From an uncultured Dorea sp. (lineage in GTDB: Bacteria > Bacillota > Clostridia > Lachnospirales > Lachnospiraceae), in assembly GCA_910579335.1 (NCBI GenBank), contig CAJTUQ010000033.1, positions 1-5,788 on the forward strand: a DNA stretch of 5,788 nucleotides, in the 5' to 3' direction. Position 1 is the stretch's first letter, and each line of letters starts with the position of its first letter. Shown here piece after piece: positions 1 through 5,788 of the stretch. The position numbers and the translations under genes were made by a program. The notes beneath the pieces were generated by a model that had not been told where the DNA came from, did not search any database, and saw nothing but the letters and a program-made list of their open reading frames with translations.

Positions 1-1245
1 GGTATTGCCTGATATACGGACGTCCCCTATATTTTCGAGGTAGCAGAAGGATTTCATCGTATGTACGGTTGCATCTCCCGGCAATATCACCATGCCTTTG
101 GAATAATAAATCATAAGAAACAACGATGAACGGTTTCTCCTGACTCCGATAGATTCTTTTCTTGCATACAAATTCGCATCGTACATTGCATGCTTAGGAA
201 AAGGCTCCTGCATACGAAGCACAATTCTGCCGCCGCATACTTTCAACTCATCTTCTATACTGGTACTTACGTTTGCCGCCATATTGCTGAGCCTGGATTG
301 AAAGGCACTGGCCTGAGGCCCGTATTCAAAGCCTCCGAAATAAACATTCTGAACAATCTTTTGAACCACTACTCCTTCTCGTATATTTGACTTAACCATT
401 TCAAAATCCATATGCTTATTCTTCTCCAGAATCAAATACATTTCCTCGATAAACGGATGCTGTGGCATTTCCTGCAGAAATTCTTCAATGGCATTTATAA
501 AATCCATTGCTCCGGGCTGGTATTCCGTCTTCCTTTTTTCATAGATGATATAATGATTCGACTGATCGCATAGAAAACTGGCTTCCTCCTTATTGCCATT
601 GTCGTCTTCCGCCGTATATTCAATTGTAATTTTTTCAGCCCGAAATAGATGATCGGCCTTTATCGTTCCCCATATCTCGTCGCTTGAATACGATATCTCT
701 ATACATTCACTAGGCTCAATGTATTTTGAATGATAGTCCTGCCATGTCCTTCCGTAAGAACTGGATACATACTCCTCCTCAAATTTTTCCAATTGTCTTG
801 ATATGTTCCATACTTCACACGCTTCTTCCTTCCTGTAAGAACATAGAATAACCTCATCCTCCGCCCCGTCCCCGACAAGATACTGGGTACAGACGCCGTT
901 ATCGTCCTGAACACTGATGCTTTGTCCTTTTGCAATTCCCAGTATGCGCGAGAACACTTCCATCATCAGATTCCAATGATCGCTGTCCTGGTGAGAAAGG
1001 AATACTGCGTCAAAATAATAAGTACCTGTAATTTTGTATCTCTCCCGCGCCTTTCTGACAATATATTGAAACATATCTTCCACATTCTTTACATAAGCCA
1101 TCCTGCCCGCCTTTACAGCACTGGTAGAGCCGCAGTCCGCCAAGGCCAGATATGCTAAAGCTCCGGTGCCCTGCTCATAGATCTCAATCAGATTACAAAG
1201 CCCCTGCCCCACTCCAAATACAACGACTCTCACATTATCCGCCAT
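1..1245 (-). CDS. ComEC-like metallo-beta-lactamase-fold hydrolase, 3' end outside the window
   Basis: My translation from ATG 1245 is open through position 1, giving the first 415 residues with no stop. The N-terminus has strand VRVVVFGVGQGLCNLIEI (5-22), with the VGQG turn typical of ComEC-type MBL proteins, followed by LADCGS (35-40). SHQDSDHWN (84-92) is an HxDxDH metal site (H85, D87, D89, H90). That is the ComEC/Rec2 version of the motif, not the HxHxDH of glyoxalase II or RNase J. NRSSLFLMIYY (371-381) followed by VILPGDA (386-392) matches the ComEC order in which the Asp of GDA (D391) bridges the metals. The expected final His motif (HHGS-like) would lie just past the left edge. Between the two motif groups are about 280 residues, much more than I expect for ComEC, including an acidic helical stretch near 135-175. 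There is no membrane segment, so it is a soluble enzyme and not the DNA-uptake channel. The substrate (nucleic acid, nucleotide or other phosphoester) cannot be told. It is the last gene seen of the operon and overlaps the upstream gene by 11 bases. Confidence 0.85.
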   Translation of the reverse strand, partial: MADNVRVVVFGVGQGLCNLIEIYEQGTGALAYLALADCGSTSAVKAGRMAYVKNVEDMFQYIVRKARERYKITGTYYFDAVFLSHQDSDHWNLMMEVFSRILGIAKGQSISVQDDNGVCTQYLVGDGAEDEVILCSYRKEEACEVWNISRQLEKFEEEYVSSSYGRTWQDYHSKYIEPSECIEISYSSDEIWGTIKADHLFRAEKITIEYTAEDDNGNKEEASFLCDQSNHYIIYEKRKTEYQPGAMDFINAIEEFLQEMPQHPFIEEMYLILEKNKHMDFEMVKSNIREGVVVQKIVQNVYFGGFEYGPQASAFQSRLSNMAANVSTSIEDELKVCGGRIVLRMQEPFPKHAMYDANLYARKESIGVRRNRSSLFLMIYYSKGMVILPGDATVHTMKSFCYLENIGDVRISGNT

Positions 1246-4234
1246 AGCTTTCTCCCTTTAACCTCTCCATCTTTTGCTCCTCATCATCTGTATATGCCGC
1301 ATACCACCCTGTTTTCCCCTGTTCAGCAAAGATAAAGATATCCATGCTTCCTGGCGGGAACTCAAAATTCAACGCCTTGATTGTGATATTATGGAACTGG
1401 AAGAAAAACTCTTCCTTGTCATTTTGCAGCAAAGAAATCGACTGAAATCCTGTATTCAACAGCCCCTGCAACTGAAATCCTCCGTTTAAAACAGACGGAA
1501 GCTTAATCCCCACATAAATAGACACTCCCTGCCCATCCGGATTTTTACTCCATGCGGTCAAAAGATTCAGCGATTCCGCCTGCCCGGATGAAAGTCCTCC
1601 CAGTGCGCCAAGCCCGATTTCCCATATCATGCCGCTCCAAGGAACGCCTAATCTTCCCTGCCGGACAGGAGTATTGATTGACGTATATCCCATGTAATCG
1701 GGGAATTTTGTCTGCCGCCCTATAATAACATCTTTTAATACGGCTCCATACTGCGCAGCAAGCGACTTTGCCCGCATCCCCTCTTTGTCCTGTCCCCACT
1801 GAATCCCCGTATATTCACAATTCATCGTATTATTTATTTTGGAGCGTATCAGTTTCATGACGGAAAAAGAAAGCCCTTTCTCCTGCGCACCGTAACCAAA
1901 CAAATCACACGCCTCAAGTCTCACCGTGCAAACGCTCCCTGACAAGCAGAACTCACTCTGCGACGCGTTATCATGCATTGACAGCTCTTCCACGCAAACC
2001 GAAAGCATCGCACTGTCCTCCAGCCGATAGACCACTCTTTTCGAAAGGGTGAAGCAATAGCTGCTGATGCCGCCGCTTCTTTGAAGACTTCCTTTCACTA
2101 CAAGACAGTTTCCGTCCTCTGCCGTTTCCGCCGACGCAGAAGCATCAAACAATCTATTTACCAACAGCTCAGAAGTACTTGTAAAATCCTTAACCGCCGA
2201 ATTTTCAATCACCACAACCAGCTCTGTGGTGGAAAAGTCATAATCTTTCTGCCTGCCGTCTCCAATGATTCTATCCCCATAGTAAGCAATTACTGCAGAT
2301 ATGTCCGATGGCCCCGCATAGATTCCCCGTTCCCCGTCCTCGTATATTCTGCTCCGCTCGATTGCCGCAAAATCCGCCCGCAGCTTTTCCTTATCAATGC
2401 CGTTCATTATAACAGCCGTCTCCTCCGGGAGGTGAGATGCTTCGACCTTCAAATCCAACAGCACGATTCCCTGATAATGCTTGTCCGTCACTGCCGATAC
2501 AAATGCCTCATACCCCCTTTTTACCTTCCCTGAACCGTCGTAAGCTTTTTCCATCATTTCATGGAAGCTCTCGTCCCCGCACATATATTGTTCAATTGAT
2601 ACAGCATCCGTATACTTGAAAATCATGCGGGTACTCTCACGCCAGTACCTGGGATGGAGAAGAAATCCCCACCCCTCCGCCTCGATTGTAAACATCTCGG
2701 AAGGTTCGCAAAGTGAAAGAAATTCCTGTCCGCTGTGAAAACAGAAAATTGCGTCCCGATCCTGAAACATAAGCCGAAGCTGCGGCTTTATATGATATAA
2801 ACGGATATCCGGATTCTCAGAGCTGTCAAAATCCGGCCCGCACGTTCTGCTTTGTGCAATGCCGAGCCATTCCCAGCCGTTATCCTCTCCGGAAATACCA
2901 GCGCAGAGTCCCTGCGCTGTCACCGCCCTTCTCTCTTGTTCCGGTTTTTCTGCCCTGCTTCTATGCGAAGCGGCCTTAGTAAGACAGTCAAACCTCCTCC
3001 GGTATATGAAATACTCTGCCTGCTTTACCTCTGCGGCGTCAGCAGATTCTGCTTCCCTCCAAAACATAACCGGGCACTCCGCCAAAAGCCCTTCACAAAC
3101 GGCTGCCTTTGTCTCTGAAAAACGAAAATAGTCCGTCTGCTTTTCAAAAAAAACAAAGTGGCCGGACGCACTGTAATAATCTCCCGCAAACGCCATATAC
3201 GGCGCTGTCGCAGACGGTAGCCCCTGATTTTTGAGTTCTTCTGAATCACCGCTTAAAAATGCATTTCCATGAGGAACGAAAGAAACCTCCCTCACCTCTC
3301 TGGCAAACTCTGTTCCTGCCAATCCTAGCAGAAGCTCCCCGCAATCTGGTTTGAAGATTCCCTCGATTCCCAGATAATACGTGCTTTTCGCCATCCGCTG
3401 CTTTTTTTGACTGTCAAAATATGTATAGAGCGCTTCCTTCTCAAATACAAGCTTCCCCCTTCCGTACAGCCGCACGCCCCTTCCAAAGCGGTCTGTCAGC
3501 GTACTGTCGTATGTCCTTTCAGGAAACTCAAGATAAGTTCTGTGATTGTCAAACAAGGCATACGGCGTCAGACGGCATTCGAGCGAGAGCTCGTATCCAT
3601 TTTTTAGAATCATCACGCCTGCCTTAGAAAGAAATCCTCTTTGCTTTGCCTTCTCCTCTCCCTTTAAAAGCGGCATGGCATACCGAATGCCTGTATGCAG
3701 CGAAAAAAAAACATCCTTCCCTTTTTCGGTCTTAACAGAGAAACGCATTGTACCGCTTTCCCCGCCAAATGCCGCAAGCGTAATGCTTTCTCCCAATCCG
3801 GCGCACGTCATCCCACAGTCATTTTTACCGACGAAAACGAACGAAAAGTCCCCTGACAGGCAAAGCTTCTCCTCCCGGCACGATAATTTTGTATTCCCCT
3901 TTAGTATCAGGCGGTAATTTCCAAAAGAAAGCACGGAACCTTTACTCATGTCTGAGATTCCAAAGCATCTCCAAAAACAGTAAGCCTTCTCCGGATTTTC
4001 AATCCACAGGATACACACATTCCTGCGCATAAGATATTTTTCAAGCTCTTTGCAAAGCTCTGTTCTGTCACCTTCTGTTCTCGGACAAAAAATGTAAGTG
4101 CCAGCCTTTCCCGCCGAATCATCCAGAGAAATCCGCTCCTGCAGACTCAAATCCATTGTATAGAAGTACATCGTGCCTTCGGTATTTTCGTAAATAGCCG
4201 CCTTGTTTTGATACACTTTGTCCAATCCATGCAT
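1235..4234 (-). CDS. Large uncharacterised beta-rich protein, 999 residues
   Basis: One uninterrupted frame runs from ATG (4234) to TAA (1237-1235), with a good GAGGTG site 6 bases upstream. I do not recognise the family. No signal peptide or transmembrane helix is visible, and numerous Cys residues are scattered without a CxxC zinc pattern, so a cytosolic protein is likely. Residues 1-390 alternate short strands and turns, including VRLYGRG (254-260), a YYLGIEGIF segment (286-294) and LLLGLAGTEF (301-310). Residues ~394-445 are charged and low in hydrophobics, a probable linker between two halves. Residues ~540-640 are more helical. The last ~135 residues look the most constrained: VPWSGMIWEIGLGALGGLSS (864-883), then YVGIKLPS (907-914), FQLQGLLNTGF (920-930), and finally FPPGSMDIFIFAEQ (959-972) with TGWYAAY (975-981). 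No catalytic motif stands out, so a structural or scaffold role is possible, but that is inference. It is 3 bases from the upstream gene and overlaps the downstream MBL-fold gene by 11 bases. Confidence 0.92.
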   Translation of the reverse strand: MHGLDKVYQNKAAIYENTEGTMYFYTMDLSLQERISLDDSAGKAGTYIFCPRTEGDRTELCKELEKYLMRRNVCILWIENPEKAYCFWRCFGISDMSKGSVLSFGNYRLILKGNTKLSCREEKLCLSGDFSFVFVGKNDCGMTCAGLGESITLAAFGGESGTMRFSVKTEKGKDVFFSLHTGIRYAMPLLKGEEKAKQRGFLSKAGVMILKNGYELSLECRLTPYALFDNHRTYLEFPERTYDSTLTDRFGRGVRLYGRGKLVFEKEALYTYFDSQKKQRMAKSTYYLGIEGIFKPDCGELLLGLAGTEFAREVREVSFVPHGNAFLSGDSEELKNQGLPSATAPYMAFAGDYYSASGHFVFFEKQTDYFRFSETKAAVCEGLLAECPVMFWREAESADAAEVKQAEYFIYRRRFDCLTKAASHRSRAEKPEQERRAVTAQGLCAGISGEDNGWEWLGIAQSRTCGPDFDSSENPDIRLYHIKPQLRLMFQDRDAIFCFHSGQEFLSLCEPSEMFTIEAEGWGFLLHPRYWRESTRMIFKYTDAVSIEQYMCGDESFHEMMEKAYDGSGKVKRGYEAFVSAVTDKHYQGIVLLDLKVEASHLPEETAVIMNGIDKEKLRADFAAIERSRIYEDGERGIYAGPSDISAVIAYYGDRIIGDGRQKDYDFSTTELVVVIENSAVKDFTSTSELLVNRLFDASASAETAEDGNCLVVKGSLQRSGGISSYCFTLSKRVVYRLEDSAMLSVCVEELSMHDNASQSEFCLSGSVCTVRLEACDLFGYGAQEKGLSFSVMKLIRSKINNTMNCEYTGIQWGQDKEGMRAKSLAAQYGAVLKDVIIGRQTKFPDYMGYTSINTPVRQGRLGVPWSGMIWEIGLGALGGLSSGQAESLNLLTAWSKNPDGQGVSIYVGIKLPSVLNGGFQLQGLLNTGFQSISLLQNDKEEFFFQFHNITIKALNFEFPPGSMDIFIFAEQGKTGWYAAYTDDEEQKMERLKGESYGG
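1252..1259 (-). promoter_or_regulatory. Ribosome-binding site of the MBL-fold gene, inside the end of the 999-residue gene
   Basis: AAAGGGAG lies 6 bases before the ATG at 1245 and sits within the last codons of the upstream gene. That gene's TAA stop falls 8 bases past the A of this ATG. The site fixes the start of the MBL-fold gene and indicates that the two genes are translated from one message with coupling. Confidence 0.75.
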
Positions 4235-4237
4235 TCT

Positions 4238-5788
4238 CTACACCTCAATCCGGTCTCCGAACGCCAGGACAAGACCTCCCAGCGGACACTCCTTCCATTC
4301 CTTGTATACCGGCACTTCCCTCCCGTCCGGTGATCTCCGGTATATACGGAGTGTATCGGGGACCCTAGACTTGCGGCAATAGATGCCAAGCTGCTGCAAT
4401 ACTTTGTTAAGCGTAGTGCCCACAGGCACTTTTCTTGTCTCTCCGTTTAAAACAATGCGGACAGAAGCCGTCATTGTACTTCTCCCCCTGAACATTATTA
4501 CCGGAACATTCAAATGGTTTACATTAGACGGATCAAGAAGCACCGACTCTGTCGCCTCCAAAAGCCCTCCGTAAGTATCGGCCGCCAGAAGTATCACATG
4601 ATCCGACGGGTACCCGCTGTCCGGCACCGAACTGTCCGGCAGGTCCGCAGGATACATAATTCTGTAAAATGGCTGCCGCGCCTTCGGTACCAGAAAATCT
4701 CTCAGCCCTCCCCCGAACACCACGTTGTCATCCTCCAGCCCGCCGCAAATATCCGCCGCATCTGCAAAACCGTCCGCAAAGCTGTTAAATTCCAGAAATT
4801 TTCCATTCTCGTCCATAGGGAACGAGACGTCGTACTCCTCACGGAACGCAGTGGCAAACCCGGCGCCATTATCAATATCCGGATTTTCCTGCGGCATATA
4901 TAGCTCTGTCTGCACTTCCAGAATACTGCCCGGCCTTAAATCACAGATTCGATTATTTCCCTCATAACCGTAAAAGAAGTACGGCATGTCATCAAATACC
5001 TGATAGGACATCCTAGCGATCGCTTCCGTAAGAAGATAAAAACCATACGGCGTCGCAAAGTCGCAGATTTTTTTCAAAAACCCCTTATACTCTTCTTTCG
5101 AAAGCGGAGTTAACGCACCCGTACTTAAGACAAATATCCCCTCCTGTTTTTTCAGGCTGATGCCGCCGGAAACGACAGGGAGCTCCGGCTCCGTCTGAAA
5201 CAGCTGACAATCAAATCGCTGCTCTGTGCGCTCTTCTTCCAGAGCTGTCTGGTGGTAAATCAGGGCTGGTGTTCTGCCGTCCTGGAAAACGGGGTAATAT
5301 CCTTCCAGAAAGACTTGCGTAAGCTTAGAAAAATCTCCCCGAACCGTCCTCCCGTTCACGTCAAAACCGGCCGCAAGCTTAAAATCTCCAGCCTTTTTAT
5401 ATTCCACCGTATATTGTTTATGATAGATTTTTTCCCCGCTTTCCGTCACAAAGAAGTCCGGTTCATATTCCCCCCGGTATTCCCATTCTATCTGCACGGT
5501 TTCTGCATCCCTATGCCTGATTACAAGCTGCGGCACCGCCATAGAGATATGATTGCCGCACACCTTCGGCCTGCTGACCGCACCGCCCTTCTGTCTGTAA
5601 CAGAAAAGCTCGCACCGCATAAGCTCGTCCCTTTGAAGCGACGTATACGGCACAGATGCCTTCACTTTTATTGTCTGTCCGCTTTTATACACTTCTATGT
5701 CCGGCAGACACAGACGTTCCCGCCCATTCTTCATAAAAACAAGCTGCACCGTATCCGGCTCCGCCTCATCTTCCGCCTTCTGCGCATC
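4238..5788 (-). CDS. Uncharacterised protein with a C-terminal beta-grasp (ThiS/SLBB-like) domain, 5' end probably outside the window
   Basis: The frame ends at a TAG stop (4240-4238) and stays open to the right edge. The first plausible start inside the window is a GTG at 5749, giving 503 residues, with ATG at 5736 as a second choice. The 13 codons before the GTG are also open and encode an acidic Asp/Ala/Glu-rich stretch that looks like a linker, so the protein may begin further upstream. Numbering from the GTG, residues 1-190 are beta-rich with many aromatics. Residues 220-345 contain a segment centred on LRPGSILEVQ (271-280). Residues ~428-503 read VRIVLNGE, then VPVGTTLNKVLQQLGI, and end in LAFGDRIEV. 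That order of strand, GTTL-helix and terminal GD-I-V strand is typical of ThiS/MoaD/SLBB beta-grasp domains. This domain call is inferred from the pattern. The C-terminus is not Gly-Gly, so it is not an obvious sulfur carrier or conjugated ubiquitin-like protein. No signal peptide or membrane segment is visible in the part present. It is the first gene seen of a tight three-gene operon. Its function is unknown. Confidence 0.85.
   Translation of the reverse strand, partial: DAQKAEDEAEPDTVQLVFMKNGRERLCLPDIEVYKSGQTIKVKASVPYTSLQRDELMRCELFCYRQKGGAVSRPKVCGNHISMAVPQLVIRHRDAETVQIEWEYRGEYEPDFFVTESGEKIYHKQYTVEYKKAGDFKLAAGFDVNGRTVRGDFSKLTQVFLEGYYPVFQDGRTPALIYHQTALEEERTEQRFDCQLFQTEPELPVVSGGISLKKQEGIFVLSTGALTPLSKEEYKGFLKKICDFATPYGFYLLTEAIARMSYQVFDDMPYFFYGYEGNNRICDLRPGSILEVQTELYMPQENPDIDNGAGFATAFREEYDVSFPMDENGKFLEFNSFADGFADAADICGGLEDDNVVFGGGLRDFLVPKARQPFYRIMYPADLPDSSVPDSGYPSDHVILLAADTYGGLLEATESVLLDPSNVNHLNVPVIMFRGRSTMTASVRIVLNGETRKVPVGTTLNKVLQQLGIYCRKSRVPDTLRIYRRSPDGREVPVYKEWKECPLGGLVLAFGDRIEV
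4241..4246 (-). promoter_or_regulatory. Ribosome-binding site of the 999-residue gene, inside the end of the upstream gene
   Basis: GAGGTG lies 6 bases before the ATG at 4234. The same six bases are the last two sense codons (Glu-Val) of the upstream gene, whose TAG stop follows directly. Ribosomes finishing gene 1 therefore stop on the initiation site of gene 2, which suggests translational coupling. The site also supports the ATG at 4234 as the true start. Confidence 0.75.

Noticed and set aside
699..935. 78-codon minus-strand open frame
   Set aside because: It overlaps the MBL-fold gene in another frame. The MBL frame has clear family motifs on both sides and runs without a stop, so this is a chance frame and not evidence of a frameshift.
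1..1245. Calling the third gene comEC, the competence DNA-uptake channel
   Set aside because: The motifs are ComEC-like, but the protein starts directly with the MBL domain and shows no membrane helices, so only the hydrolase fold is shared.
2081..2533. 150-codon open frame on the plus strand
   Set aside because: It lies wholly antisense inside the 999-residue gene, has no convincing ribosome-binding site, and its product is rich in Arg, Cys and Ser as expected from a shadow frame.
4514..4903. 129-codon open frame on the plus strand
   Set aside because: It is antisense to gene 1, with an Arg/Ile-rich composition and no recognisable motif. It is a shadow of the real coding strand.
5068..5074. 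A7 run on the coding strand as a programmed frameshift site
   Set aside because: The codon phase (TTG AAA AAA ATC) does not give the X-XXY-YYZ slippery heptamer, and the zero frame continues as a sensible long protein.
1..5788. CRISPR arrays, tRNA or rRNA genes, insertion sequences, direct repeats, rho-independent terminators
   Set aside because: By eye I found no regularly spaced repeats, no RNA gene signatures, no transposase, and no GC-rich hairpin followed by a T run at a gene end. The DNA is almost entirely coding.

Overview
The window is a compact, unidirectional stretch of a bacterial genome. Three large genes lie on the minus strand and are read from the right edge to the left edge, with essentially no intergenic DNA. 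The plus strand holds no gene I would defend. I infer a Firmicutes host, most likely a Clostridia/Lachnospiraceae-type bacterium. The reasons are the middling G+C, strong Shine-Dalgarno sites (GAGGTG and AAAGGGAG) with 6-base spacing, and mixed use of ATA, AGA and AGG codons. This is an impression from composition; no marker gene is present.

Layout in transcription order. (1) 5788 to 4238: a protein of at least 503 residues, open at the right edge of the window, whose last ~75 residues look like a beta-grasp (ThiS/SLBB-like) domain. (2) 4234 to 1235: a 999-residue, beta-rich, apparently cytosolic protein that I cannot assign to a family. (3) 1245 to the left edge: the first 415 residues of a metallo-beta-lactamase-fold protein with ComEC-type motifs (an HxDxDH metal site and a later PGDA), cut off by the window end.

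Genes 1 and 2 are separated by 3 bases, and the ribosome-binding site of gene 2 is formed by the last codons of gene 1. Genes 2 and 3 overlap by 11 bases. This is the arrangement of one transcript with coupled translation, so the three products probably work in one pathway or complex. No promoter, terminator, RNA gene, mobile element or CRISPR array is visible, so both operon ends lie outside the window.

The combination of a beta-grasp-tailed protein, a giant uncharacterised beta-rich protein and a stand-alone ComEC-like hydrolase with a very large insertion does not match any operon I can name. It is a reasonable candidate for an undescribed accessory system. Its function cannot be read from these 5.8 kb. 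The neighbouring genes and structure predictions would be decisive.
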